From Pseudomonas sp. H3(2019) (GTDB lineage: Bacteria; Pseudomonadota; Gammaproteobacteria; Pseudomonadales; Pseudomonadaceae): a DNA stretch of 64,000 nucleotides. Below, piece after piece: positions 1 to 7,616 of the stretch. The number at the start of each line of letters is the position of its first letter. Position 1 is the stretch's first letter. The notes under the pieces are model-generated. The model was not told the DNA's origin, did not search any database, and saw only the letters and a program-made list of their open reading frames with translations. A program made the translations under genes and the position numbers. The stretch lies in the NCBI RefSeq assembly GCF_007713465.1, contig NZ_VMSG01000014.1, forward strand, positions 89,182-153,181, in the 5' to 3' direction.

Positions 1-978
1 GAAGATCTGGAATTCGTCCACCAACCCTTGCTGGGCAAACGCTCCGGCCAGACGCGGGCCAGCTTCCACCAGCACTTCGTTGACGCCACGGGCGGCGAGT
101 TCGAGCAGCAGTTTGCGCAGGTCGACCTGGCCATCGTCGCCGGGCACGATCAGGCATTCAGGGCCGTTGGCGTATTGCTCTTCGACCGCGACACAGGTAG
201 CGACCAGCGCCGGGCCAGCCTTGAAAAACGGCGCATCGAGCGGCACGCGCAGACGGCCGTCGATCAGCACACGAAGCGGCGGGCGGCTCATCACGAGCGC
301 AGTGTGCTCGGCATCCAGACCCAACTCATCGGCACGCACGGTCAAGCGCGCGTCATCGGCCAGCACCGTGTCGGCACCAGTCAACACGACGCTGGCCTGA
401 GCCCGCAGACGCTGCACGGCCGAGCGGGCGGCGGGACCGGTGATCCATTGGCTTTCGCCGCTGGCCATGGCGGTGCGACCGTCGAGGCTCATCGCCAACT
501 TGACCCGCACGAACGGCAAGCCGTGTTCCATGCGCTTGAGAAAACCTTCATTGAGCTTGCGCGCCTCGCCTTCGAGCACGCCGCTGCGGGTCTCGATGCC
601 CGCCTGCTCCAGACGCTGCAAACCGCGACCGGCAACCTCCGGGTTCGGATCCTGCATCGCCGCAACCACTCGTGCCAGACCGGCGTTCACCAGCGCATCG
701 GCGCACGGCGGTGTGCGGCCATGATGGCTGCAAGGTTCCAGCGTGACGTAGGCGGTGGCGCCCCGGGCGTTTTCGCCGGCGTCGCGCAGGGCGTGGACTT
801 CGGCATGTGGTTCGCCGGCGCGCACATGCCAGCCTTCGCCGACAATCTGCCCGTCACGCACAATCACGCAGCCCACTCGAGGGTTGGGATGGGTGGTGTA
901 GTGACCTTTGCGCGCCAGTTCCAGCGCGCGCGCCATGTAATGGGCGTCGAGAATCGCTTGTTCTGAAGAAATCGTCAT
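1..978 (-). CDS. ribD: RibD, bifunctional riboflavin deaminase/reductase, 3' end cut by window edge
   Basis: Bifunctional riboflavin enzyme that deaminates the pyrimidine intermediate and then reduces its ribosyl side chain. Read leftwards from ATG at 978, 326 codons stay open to the window edge; the family is about 370-380 residues, so roughly the last 50 lie outside. The N-terminal deaminase domain shows HAE at residues 58-60 and [11 protein letters not shown] at 82-92 (zinc ligands H58, C83, C92); the reductase domain begins near residue 150 with [14 protein letters not shown]. The ATG overlaps the nrdR stop (ATGA), so the two genes form an operon and are probably translationally coupled. 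Confidence 0.95.
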   Translation of the reverse strand, partial: MTISSEQAILDAHYMARALELARKGHYTTHPNPRVGCVIVRDGQIVGEGWHVRAGEPHAEVHALRDAGENARGATAYVTLEPCSHHGRTPPCADALVNAGLARVVAAMQDPNPEVAGRGLQRLEQAGIETRSGVLEGEARKLNEGFLKRMEHGLPFVRVKLAMSLDGRTAMASGESQWITGPAARSAVQRLRAQASVVLTGADTVLADDARLTVRADELGLDAEHTALVMSRPPLRVLIDGRLRVPLDAPFFKAGPALVATCVAVEEQYANGPECLIVPGDDGQVDLRKLLLELAARGVNEVLVEAGPRLAGAFAQQGLVDEFQIF

Positions 979-1439
979 GGTTTGACCGGCTCACGGGCCA
1001 GGCGATCGATCTCTTCGCGGAACTCGTTGAGGTCCTGGAAGCGGCGATACACCGAAGCGAAACGAATGTAGGCGACTTCATCGAGCTTTTGCAGCTCGGC
1101 CATCACCAGTTCACCGACCACGAGGGATTTGACCTCGCGCTCGCCGGTCGCCCGCAGTTTGTGTTTGATATGGGCCAGCGCCGCTTCCAGGCGCTCGACG
1201 CTTACCGGGCGTTTCTCCAGCGCACGCTGCATGCCGGCGCGAAGTTTTTCTTCGTCGAACGGCTGACGGCTGCCGTCGGTTTTGATCAGGCGCGGCAACA
1301 CCAGTTCGGCAGTTTCGAACGTCGTGAAACGTTCGCCGCAGGCCAGACATTCGCGCCGGCGGCGCACCTGTTCGCCCTCGGCGACCAGACGCGAGTCGAT
1401 GACCTTGGTGTCGTTGGCACCGCAGAAGGGACAGTGCAT
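975..1439 (-). CDS. nrdR: NrdR, ATP/dATP-sensing ribonucleotide reductase repressor
   Basis: Transcriptional repressor of ribonucleotide reductase operons that senses ATP/dATP through an ATP-cone. The start chosen is the ATG giving MHCPFCG, the invariant family N-terminus; 154 residues is the usual length. The zinc ribbon has C3, C6, C31 and C34, followed by the ATP-cone from about residue 48 ([19 protein letters not shown]). Longer upstream in-frame starts are ignored because the zinc ribbon must be N-terminal. It is first gene of an nrdR-ribD operon, a common pairing in proteobacteria. No NrdR box is expected here because its targets (nrd promoters) are elsewhere. Confidence 0.97.
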   Translation of the reverse strand: MHCPFCGANDTKVIDSRLVAEGEQVRRRRECLACGERFTTFETAELVLPRLIKTDGSRQPFDEEKLRAGMQRALEKRPVSVERLEAALAHIKHKLRATGEREVKSLVVGELVMAELQKLDEVAYIRFASVYRRFQDLNEFREEIDRLAREPVKP

Positions 1440-1567
1440 GGTGGCAGGCAACAAAAAAAGGGAGGGCCATGGTAGCGCATCCCACTGGCAAGACAAGCCA
1501 TAGGGTTTGCGGTATACAGACGGGCTACACTGTCTGATCGATGGATTTCATTTTGCTGGAGCCGCAA

Positions 1568-2029
1568 ATGCCGCTAAGACCGCTTGTTTTACTCAGTCTC
1601 ATCGGCCTGTTGGTCGCGTGTAGCAGCGCACCCAAACCGGCGGCACCGACTCCGGGCCCTGCACCGCAGATGGCCCAGAAAAAAGCCCAGGCCTCAGCCG
1701 ACCTCGGGCCGCTGCCCGCGTATCAACGGGAATTGAGCGGCACCTTGCAGGGCGTGCCGGCCGGCGCCGAGGTTGAACTGGCGCTGCTGGTGATCGACGA
1801 ACGCTCCCGGCCTCAGCAATTGCTCGCCAGCGCCAACCTGATCGGCAACAACAAGGCTCTGCCATTCCATCTGCGATTCAATCCCGACTCGTTCCCGGTC
1901 GGTGCACGCGTCGAACTGCGGGGTCGCGCCAGCCAGTCCGGGCAGTTGATCCTGCACCTGCCGGCGCAACGCATCTTTGAGCCGAAGACCCAGGCCCTGG
2001 GCCAGTTGCAGTTCCTCAAAGCGCCATGA
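1568..2029 (+). CDS. YbaY/YscW-family lipoprotein
   Basis: Predicted lipoprotein of 153 residues. From ATG 1568 (GGAG about 9 bases upstream) the sequence begins MPLRPLVLLSLIGLLVACSS, a short signal peptide with lipobox LVAC and lipidated Cys at residue 18. An Ala/Pro-rich linker follows, then a beta-rich domain (about residues 45-150) resembling the YbaY/YscW lipoprotein family: ELSGTLQGVPAGAEVELALL, then a hydrophobic strand pattern. Family members are small envelope lipoproteins of unclear function. An in-frame ATG at 1541 would put nine extra residues before the signal peptide and is less likely. The stop overlaps the next start (ATGA). Confidence 0.85.
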   Translation: MPLRPLVLLSLIGLLVACSSAPKPAAPTPGPAPQMAQKKAQASADLGPLPAYQRELSGTLQGVPAGAEVELALLVIDERSRPQQLLASANLIGNNKALPFHLRFNPDSFPVGARVELRGRASQSGQLILHLPAQRIFEPKTQALGQLQFLKAP

Positions 2030-2682
2030 ATGCACCGCTCGACCTGCAACAGGCGTTGAGTGAACTGCTCGGCGATGCACAGCTTGTGTCCTGCCGGCTG
2101 CCTGAGACCACGCTGAAACTCTGGCTGATCGACGGCGACAACATGGACCGCGCCTTCAGCCCGGAAGAAACCCGGCGCATTCTGCACGAGCCACCGTACT
2201 GGAGCTTTTGCTGGGCCAGCGGCCTGGCGATGGCCCGTTACCTGGCGGAGCATCCGCAGTGGGTTGCCGGCAAGCGCGTGCTGGATTTCGGCGCCGGCTC
2301 CGGGGTCGCGGGGATTGCAGCGGTCAAGGCCGGGGCGCTGGAAGTGGTGGCCTGTGATCTTGATCCACTGGCGATTGCAGCCTGCCGGGCAAATGCCGAA
2401 CTCAATGACGTCCAGCTCAGCTACTCGACAGATTTTTTTGCCGAGGCCGATCGTTTTGATCTGATTCTGGTGGCCGACGTGTTGTACGACCGGGCCAACC
2501 TGCCGTTGCTCGATGAGTTTCTCAGCCGTGGCCGCGAGGCGTTGGTGGCGGATTCACGGGTGCGGGATTTCCGTCATCCGTTGTATCAGCGGCTGGAAAT
2601 GCTTGAGGCGATGACATTGCCGGATTTAGCGGAACCGGAAGAGTTTCGGCATGTAAGCCTGTACCACGCTTCCCGGAGATGA
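2026..2682 (+). CDS. Class I SAM-dependent methyltransferase (NNT1/METTL-type)
   Basis: A 218-residue Rossmann-fold methyltransferase. The SAM-binding motif I is VLDFGAGSGVAGIAAVKAG (about residues 85-103), followed by the acidic strand VVACDLDPLAIAACRANA and LILVADVLYD, a typical motif around the active site of the family that includes nicotinamide and protein-lysine methylases (COG3897-like). The substrate cannot be told from sequence; such genes are often loosely annotated as ribosomal L11 methyltransferase-like. ATG 2026 overlaps the upstream lipoprotein stop by four bases, so both are probably expressed together. The stop codon runs into a REP-like palindrome. Confidence 0.88.
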   Translation: MNAPLDLQQALSELLGDAQLVSCRLPETTLKLWLIDGDNMDRAFSPEETRRILHEPPYWSFCWASGLAMARYLAEHPQWVAGKRVLDFGAGSGVAGIAAVKAGALEVVACDLDPLAIAACRANAELNDVQLSYSTDFFAEADRFDLILVADVLYDRANLPLLDEFLSRGREALVADSRVRDFRHPLYQRLEMLEAMTLPDLAEPEEFRHVSLYHASRR

Positions 2683-2711
2683 TCGTTCCCATGCTCTGCG
2701 TGGGAACGATC
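2681..2711. repeat. REP-like palindrome, GATCGTTCCCA type
   Basis: Perfect inverted repeat: GATCGTTCCCA (2681-2691) and TGGGAACGATC (2701-2711) around a nine-base loop. The same arms border the larger element at 8368-8502. This is a dispersed intergenic palindrome family common in Pseudomonas genomes. It begins inside the methyltransferase stop codon and could act as a transcript end structure. Confidence 0.8.
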
Positions 2712-2784
2712 AGTGCGTCCCGCTTTCAGCCGCCCCCCGCCAAGCCTTATAGTTCCCCCATTCACGTTTTCTTCGAGATTCCCC

Positions 2785-3657
2785 ATGAGTCAAGACACGC
2801 CGTATATCTTCGACGCCACTACCGCCGATTTCGACCAGTCGGTGATCGAGAACTCGTTCCACAAGCCGGTGCTGGTGGATTTCTGGGCTGAATGGTGTGC
2901 GCCATGCAAGGCGCTGATGCCGATGTTGCAAACCATCGCCGAGAGCTATCGGGGCGAATTGCTGCTGGCCAAGGTCAACTGCGACGTCGAGCCAGACATC
3001 GTTTCGCGCTTCGGCATTCGCAGTCTGCCGACGGTAGTGCTGTTCAAGGACGGTCAGCCGGTGGACGGCTTTGCCGGCGCGCAGCCTGAATCCGCAGTCC
3101 GCGCACTGCTTGAGCCGCACGTGAAAATGCCACCGCCGGCGGCTGCCGACCCGTTCGAACAGGCTCAGGCGCTGTTCGACGAAGGTCGTTTCGCGGATGC
3201 CGAAGCCACGCTGAAAGTGCTGCTCGGTGAGGACAATACCAACGCCCGCGCGCTGATCCTCTACGCGCGTTGCCTGACCGAGCGCGGCGAACTGGGTGAA
3301 GCCCAGGCCGTGCTCGATGCGGTTAAAAGCGATGAACACAAAGCGGCACTGGCTGGCGCCAAGGCGCAGATCAAGTTTCTCGGCCAGGCCGCTGACTTGC
3401 CGGATGTCGCCGATCTGAAGTCCCGTCTGGCGCAAAACCCGCAGGACGATGAAGCGGTCTACCAGTTGGCGATCCAGCAATTGGCCCGCCAACAATACGA
3501 GCCGGCACTGGACTCCCTGCTCAAGCTGTTCATCCGCAATCGCAGTTACAGCGAAGGGTTGCCGCACAAGACCCTGCTGCAAGTGTTCGAACTGCTGGGC
3601 AACGATCACCCGCTGGTGACCGTTTATCGCCGCAAGTTGTTTGCAGCGCTGTACTAA
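2785..3657 (+). CDS. cnoX: Thioredoxin-TPR co-chaperone (CnoX/YbbN family)
   Basis: Fusion of an N-terminal thioredoxin fold (about residues 5-115) with C-terminal TPR-like repeats, 290 residues. This is the CnoX/YbbN (chaperedoxin) family, which holds oxidised or unfolded proteins and passes them to GroEL or DnaK. The start MSQDTPY is preceded by a short leader; a longer frame from 2713 has no family support. The active site is WCAPC with C38 and C41, so it is redox-competent; the E. coli protein, as I recall, has lost one of these cysteines. The C-terminal half has helical repeats (ALFDEGRFADAEATLKVLL, AVYQLAIQQLARQQYEPALD). Its 3' end overlaps the convergent next gene by four bases. Confidence 0.92.
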   Translation: MSQDTPYIFDATTADFDQSVIENSFHKPVLVDFWAEWCAPCKALMPMLQTIAESYRGELLLAKVNCDVEPDIVSRFGIRSLPTVVLFKDGQPVDGFAGAQPESAVRALLEPHVKMPPPAAADPFEQAQALFDEGRFADAEATLKVLLGEDNTNARALILYARCLTERGELGEAQAVLDAVKSDEHKAALAGAKAQIKFLGQAADLPDVADLKSRLAQNPQDDEAVYQLAIQQLARQQYEPALDSLLKLFIRNRSYSEGLPHKTLLQVFELLGNDHPLVTVYRRKLFAALY

Positions 3658-4013
3658 GCCTGCTCGACCCAGCTATAGAGCGGCGTATCCCCGCCGCTCA
3701 CGACCTTGACCTCGGCGCTGTGGCGCAAGCGCACCAACAAGCGTTTGCCGGCGACGGTGTTGCCGGTCAAACCCTCCAGTTGCTCCAGCAAATCCGGCCC
3801 CGTCAGCTGGCCGGACTTGCGCAGCAGATCCTTGGCGAGCTGCCACAGCAGCTCATCCTGATTGACCGGTTTGACCACCGGTTCGGCTACCGCTGCACCG
3901 CTTTCTGATTTGCTTACCTGCAACTGCGCGCCAAGCCGCGCCCAATCCCCATCGTCCAATTCCAGGGTCAAATCCACCGGCCAATCGCCGATGCTTCCAC
4001 GAATGCGCAACAT
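3654..4013 (-). CDS. Conserved hypothetical protein, 119 aa
   Basis: I do not recognise a characterised family. The 119-residue protein is read leftwards from ATG 4013, with GAGGAAA upstream as ribosome binding site. The first 35 residues look beta-rich (RIRGSIGDWPVDLTLELDD), then a variable Ser/Glu/Pro linker, then a helical half (ELLWQLAKDLLRKSGQLTGP...LLEQLEGLTG) ending in a Lys/Arg-rich strand. No signal peptide, membrane helix or catalytic motif is seen. It is convergent with cnoX with a 4-base overlap and divergent from the zinc operon. Codon use looks like its neighbours, so it is probably a resident Pseudomonas gene. Confidence 0.7.
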   Translation of the reverse strand: MLRIRGSIGDWPVDLTLELDDGDWARLGAQLQVSKSESGAAVAEPVVKPVNQDELLWQLAKDLLRKSGQLTGPDLLEQLEGLTGNTVAGKRLLVRLRHSAEVKVVSGGDTPLYSWVEQA

Positions 4014-4094
4014 TGGGGTTTCCTCAGGTTTATGACGAACATGCTCCCACGCGTCTTGCGCAACGCCAAGCAGACAGTCAAACTCTCACCGCCA

Positions 4095-4116
4095 TTGTTA
4101 TAAGATTACATAACAA
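4095..4116 (+). promoter_or_regulatory. Candidate Zur box upstream of DUF2796 operon
   Basis: Imperfect palindrome TTGTTAT-N8-ATAACAA, 31 bases before the start of the His-rich DUF2796 gene. It contains GTTATA-A-GATTAC (4097-4109), which fits the GTTATA-N-TATAAC core of gammaproteobacterial Zur boxes in the left half and in 4 of 6 positions of the right half. A zinc-uptake role for the downstream operon makes Zur the natural candidate; binding is inferred. Confidence 0.45.
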
Positions 4117-4146
4117 AGTTTTCATCTTCCTTCCCGGAGAGACTCC

Positions 4147-4758
4147 ATGCGCCGCCTGTTACTCGCTTTGCCGTTTGCCCTGTTGCCGCTGGCTTTCGCT
4201 CAGGCCGCTGAAGTTCATGATCACGAACATGAACACGGCAGCCTGGGCGCCCACGAACACGGCGTCGGACGTTTGAACGCGGCGCTGGACGGTCAGGCGC
4301 TGGAACTGGAGCTGGAAAGCCCGGCGATGAACCTGGTGGGCTTCGAACACGTTGCCAGCACTGATGCAGACAAGGCCAAAGTTGCCGCCGCCCATGCGCA
4401 ACTGGAGAAACCGCTGGTGCTGTTCAGCCTGCCGAAAGCGGCCAACTGTGTGGTCAGCCAGCAAGAACTGAAGAGCCCGCTGTTTGGTGACAAACCGGAT
4501 GCCGATGATCATGACGACGATGACGACCACGCGACCGACGGTAAAGGCGCAGCCGCCGAAGAGCATCACCATGATCACAGCGAAATCCACGCACACTACC
4601 AATTCACCTGCGCCGCCCCTGGCGCGCTGAAGACCCTGGACTTGTCGCAGGTGTTCACGACCTTCCCCGCCACTCAGAAAATTCAGGTACAACTCATCAG
4701 CCCAAGCGGCCAGCAAGGGGTTGAAGTGACCTCGAAGGCTGCTGCCCTGAAATTCTGA
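4147..4758 (+). CDS. DUF2796 periplasmic zinc-binding protein (ZrgA-like)
   Basis: Secreted 203-residue protein: signal peptide MRRLLLALPFALLPLAFAQA, cleaved near residue 20-21. The mature part opens with a histidine cluster (EVHDHEHEHGSLGAHEHGVG), then the DUF2796 core (LELELESPAMNLVGFEH), an Asp/His-rich loop (DADDHDDDDDH, EEHHHDHSEIHAH) and a C-terminal domain with VFTTFP and IQVQLISPSGQQG. DUF2796 proteins such as Vibrio ZrgA take part in zinc import; the His/Asp-rich stretches fit a metal-binding chaperone. It heads the operon with the ABC pair and the DUF3299 gene and lies behind a candidate Zur box. Zinc rather than another metal is inferred. Confidence 0.88.
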   Translation: MRRLLLALPFALLPLAFAQAAEVHDHEHEHGSLGAHEHGVGRLNAALDGQALELELESPAMNLVGFEHVASTDADKAKVAAAHAQLEKPLVLFSLPKAANCVVSQQELKSPLFGDKPDADDHDDDDDHATDGKGAAAEEHHHDHSEIHAHYQFTCAAPGALKTLDLSQVFTTFPATQKIQVQLISPSGQQGVEVTSKAAALKF

Positions 4759-4773
4759 TTCACCGCAAATCCC

Positions 4774-4837
4774 GTAGGAGTTGCCGAAGGCTGCGATCTT
4801 TTAAAGGCGAAAGATCGCAGCCTTCGGCAGCTTCTAC
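4774..4837. repeat. REP-like inverted repeat, GCCGAAGGCTGCGATC type
   Basis: Two near-complementary 27-base arms at 4774-4800 and 4811-4837 (core GCCGAAGGCTGCGATC) around a 10-base loop. It lies between the DUF2796 gene and the ABC ATPase gene and could form a strong mRNA hairpin lowering downstream expression. The arm sequence is a well-known dispersed palindrome type in P. fluorescens-group genomes. Confidence 0.8.
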
Positions 4838-4866
4838 AGGTCGTAAATTTCTATGAAGCAGGCCAA

Positions 4867-5577
4867 ATGACCCAAGCGCTTATCGAACTGTCAGACCTGG
4901 GCTTCAACTGGCCCGGTCATCCGCCTTTACTGGATATCCCGGCGTTTCGCCTGGAGCCCGGTGAAACGCTGTTTCTCAAAGGTCCCAGCGGCAGTGGCAA
5001 GACCACCCTGCTCGGCCTGCTCGGTGGCGTGCAGAAACCCAATCGCGGGAGCATTCGCCTGCTCGGCCAGGAACTGACCGAGCTGTCGGCCGGCGCCCGC
5101 GATCACTTTCGGGTCGACCACACGGGCTACATCTTCCAGCAGTTCAACCTGCTGCCGTTTCTCTCGGTGCGCGAGAACGTCGAACTGCCGTGTCACTTCT
5201 CCAAGCTGCGCGCCAGCCGCGCGATTCAGCGCCACGGCAGTATTGACCAGGCGGCGGCGACCTTACTCGCGCACCTGGGGCTCAAGGATGAAAACATGCT
5301 CGGCCGCCGTGCCGACTCACTGTCCATCGGCCAACAACAGCGGGTCGCTGCCGCCCGCGCGCTGATCGGCCAGCCGGAACTGGTGATCGCCGACGAACCG
5401 ACCTCGGCGCTGGATTACGACGCCCGCGAGGCATTTATCCGGTTGCTGTTCGCCGAGTGCCGCGAGGCCGGTTCCAGCCTGCTGTTCGTCAGCCACGACC
5501 AGAGCCTGGCGCCGCTGTTCGATCGTCACCTGTCGCTGGCCGAACTCAATCGCGCCGCCACGCCGCTCGAGGTCTGA
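4867..5577 (+). CDS. ABC transporter ATP-binding protein (MacB/LolD type)
   Basis: ATPase of a MacB/LolD-like (type VII) ABC system, 236 residues. Walker A is GPSGSGKTT near residue 39, the Q-loop FQQFNLLPFLSVRENVELP, the signature LSIGQQQRVAAARAL and Walker B LVIADEPTSALD. It is one base away from the permease gene at 5579, so the two are co-translated. Neighbours (DUF2796, permease, DUF3299) match a locus I recall as PA4063-PA4066 in P. aeruginosa, which is zinc-responsive. Such ABC systems usually act on periplasmic or envelope substrates by mechanotransmission, so direct zinc import is not certain. Confidence 0.92.
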   Translation: MTQALIELSDLGFNWPGHPPLLDIPAFRLEPGETLFLKGPSGSGKTTLLGLLGGVQKPNRGSIRLLGQELTELSAGARDHFRVDHTGYIFQQFNLLPFLSVRENVELPCHFSKLRASRAIQRHGSIDQAAATLLAHLGLKDENMLGRRADSLSIGQQQRVAAARALIGQPELVIADEPTSALDYDAREAFIRLLFAECREAGSSLLFVSHDQSLAPLFDRHLSLAELNRAATPLEV

Positions 5578-5578
5578 A

Positions 5579-6844
5579 ATGTATTTGTTTCGTCTAGCCA
5601 TGGCCAGCCTGGCTAACCGCCGCTTCACCGCGATCCTCACCGCGTTCGCCATCGCCCTGTCGGTCTGCCTGCTGTTGGCGGTGGAACGGGTACGCACCGA
5701 AGCCAAGGCCAGCTTTGCCAGCACCATCAGCGGCACCGACCTGATTGTCGGCGCGCGCTCAGGCTCGGTGAACCTGTTGCTGTACTCGGTGTTTCGCATT
5801 GGCAACGCCACCAACAACATCCGTTGGGACAGCTTCGAGCACTTCGCCAACAACCCGAAAGTGAAATGGGCGATCCCGATTTCCCTCGGTGACTCGCATC
5901 GCGGTTATCGCGTGATGGGCACCACCGATGCCTACTTCCAGCATTACCAGTACGGCCATCAGCAAAACCTGCAACTGGCCAGCGGTCGGGCGTTTGCCAC
6001 GGATCCGTTCGAAGTGGTGCTGGGTGCCGAAGTGGCCGATGCGCTGCATTACAAACTCGGCGACAAACTGGTGCTGGCTCACGGCGTGGCGGTGATCAGC
6101 CTGGTCAAGCATGACGACAAACCGTTCACCGTGGTCGGCATCCTCAAACGCACCGGCACCCCGGTCGACCGCACGTTGCACATCAGCCTCGGCGGTATGG
6201 AGGCGATTCACATCGATTGGCACAACGGCGTGCCGGCTCAGGGCAACGCTCGTATCAGCGCCGATCAGGCGCGCAACATGGACCTCACGCCGCAAGCCAT
6301 CACCGCGTTCATGCTCGGCCTCAACAACAAGATTTCGACCTTCGCCGTACAACGCGAGATCAATGAGTTCCGTGGCGAGCCAATGCTGGCGATCCTCCCG
6401 GGCGTCGCCTTGCAGGAGCTCTGGAGCCTGATGGGCACCGCTGAAAAAGCGCTGTTCGTGGTGTCGCTGTTTGTCGTACTGACCGGGTTGATCGGCATGC
6501 TCACGGCGATTCTCACCAGCCTCAACGAACGTCGCCGCGAGATGGCGATCCTGCGTTCGGTCGGTGCCCGGCCGTGGCACATTGCAACACTGCTGGTGCT
6601 GGAAGCCTTTGCGTTGGCGCTGTCCGGGGTGGTTGCGGGCCTGGCATTGTTATATGTGTGCATCGCTGCGGCTCAGGGTTACGTGCAATCGACATACGGC
6701 TTGTACCTGCCACTGGCCTGGCCAAGCGAGTATGAATGGACGCTGCTCGGTGGCATCCTGATCGCCGCGCTGCTGATGGGCAGCGTGCCGGCCTGGCGCG
6801 CCTATCGCCAATCGTTGGCCGATGGTCTGTCGATCCGTTTATGA
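5579..6844 (+). CDS. FtsX/MacB-like ABC transporter permease
   Basis: Inner membrane permease of 421 residues: one N-terminal membrane helix (about 15-35), a large periplasmic domain with GTDLIVGARSGSVNLLLYSVF and HRGYRVMGTTDAYF, then three C-terminal helices (about 290-315, 340-365, 385-405) with the FtsX motif NERRREMAILRSVGARPWHI. This is the MacB/FtsX permease layout; it pairs with the ATPase just upstream. The stop TGA (6842-6844) overlaps an ATG of the following DUF3299 frame. It probably works with DUF2796 and DUF3299 proteins on an envelope task under zinc limitation. Confidence 0.92.
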   Translation: MYLFRLAMASLANRRFTAILTAFAIALSVCLLLAVERVRTEAKASFASTISGTDLIVGARSGSVNLLLYSVFRIGNATNNIRWDSFEHFANNPKVKWAIPISLGDSHRGYRVMGTTDAYFQHYQYGHQQNLQLASGRAFATDPFEVVLGAEVADALHYKLGDKLVLAHGVAVISLVKHDDKPFTVVGILKRTGTPVDRTLHISLGGMEAIHIDWHNGVPAQGNARISADQARNMDLTPQAITAFMLGLNNKISTFAVQREINEFRGEPMLAILPGVALQELWSLMGTAEKALFVVSLFVVLTGLIGMLTAILTSLNERRREMAILRSVGARPWHIATLLVLEAFALALSGVVAGLALLYVCIAAAQGYVQSTYGLYLPLAWPSEYEWTLLGGILIAALLMGSVPAWRAYRQSLADGLSIRL

Positions 6845-6855
6845 GGACACTGAAG

Positions 6856-7374
6856 ATGCTCCGCGCTCTGCCTGCGCTGTTGATGCTGGTTGCCCTGCCC
6901 CTGTGGGCGGCCGCACCGAAAGACCTGACCTGGTCGGAAATGATCCCGCCCGACGCACCGGCAGAAGTGCCGAACATGAAACCGCTGCACGACCTGTCGC
7001 AGATGAGCAGCGCGTTGTCCGCCGAGTCCGCGCCGGCGGCCAAGCAAGACATGCCCAATGCGCCGGTGGTGAAAAGCCTCGACGGCAAGAATATTCGCCT
7101 GCCGGGTTACATCGTGCCGCTGGAAGTCAGCGAGGAAGGTCGCACCACCGATTTCCTGCTGGTGCCGTATTTCGGCGCATGCATCCACGTGCCGCCACCG
7201 CCGTCGAACCAGATCGTCCACGTCAAAAGCAAGGTTGGGGTGAAGCTCGACGAGCTCTATCAGCCGTACTGGATTGAAGGTGCAATGCAGGTCAAGGCGT
7301 CGACCAGCGAATTGGCGGATGCCGGGTATCAGATGGATGCGGACAAGATCTACGTGTACGAATTGCCGGAGTGA
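6856..7374 (+). CDS. DUF3299 periplasmic protein
   Basis: Secreted 172-residue protein with signal peptide MLRALPALLMLVALPLWAAA. The start at 6856 is preferred because GAGG sits about nine bases upstream; an earlier in-frame ATG at 6841 overlaps the permease stop but lacks a ribosome binding site. The DUF3299 core includes IRLPGYIVPLE, TDFLLVPYFGACIHVPPPP and LYQPYWIEGAM. DUF3299 proteins commonly sit beside MacB-like ABC genes and zinc-regulated genes; biochemical function is unknown. The lone Cys in GACIHVPPPP is strongly family-like and could bind metal. Last gene of the putative zinc operon. Confidence 0.85.
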   Translation: MLRALPALLMLVALPLWAAAPKDLTWSEMIPPDAPAEVPNMKPLHDLSQMSSALSAESAPAAKQDMPNAPVVKSLDGKNIRLPGYIVPLEVSEEGRTTDFLLVPYFGACIHVPPPPSNQIVHVKSKVGVKLDELYQPYWIEGAMQVKASTSELADAGYQMDADKIYVYELPE

Positions 7375-7406
7375 GTCCGGTAGTCATGTGTGATCTGGTA
7401 GATAGT

Positions 7407-7483
7407 CATCGCGAGCAGGCTCGCTCCCACAGTGAATTGTGTTGATGCACAAATCAAATGTGGGAGCGAGCCGGCTCGCGATG
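7407..7483. repeat. REP pair, CATCGCGAGCAGGCTCGCTCCCAC type
   Basis: Two opposed copies of a REP sequence: arm 7407-7430 (core GCGAGCAGGCTCGCTCCCAC) and its inverted partner 7460-7483, separated by 29 bases. Each copy is itself partly palindromic. The same REP doublet occurs at 10480-10574. Such doublets (REPINs) are mobilised by RAYT transposases in P. fluorescens; no RAYT gene is in this window. Confidence 0.85.
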
Positions 7484-7537
7484 GCTGCACCGCTGTAGCA
7501 AAGGATTCCCCCCGATTCAAACCCCATCACTGTTTCA

Positions 7538-7579
7538 TTGAGCTGAGTCAAAAGCGCCGTTCCTGACGCTTCGTACCAT
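7538..7579 (+). promoter_or_regulatory. Candidate ANR/FNR-type promoter of oprG
   Basis: TTGAGCTGAGTCAA (7538-7551) matches the ANR/FNR box TTGAT-N4-ATCAA at 8 of 10 specific positions. A candidate -10, TACCAT, lies at 7574-7579, implying a start near 7586 and a box centred near -41.5, the classic activating position. The P. aeruginosa homologue OprG is known to be induced under low oxygen through ANR. No direct evidence here beyond sequence and spacing. Confidence 0.5.
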
Positions 7580-7616
7580 TGGAGATACAGAATTTGAATC
7601 TTCCTTTGGAGCCCCC

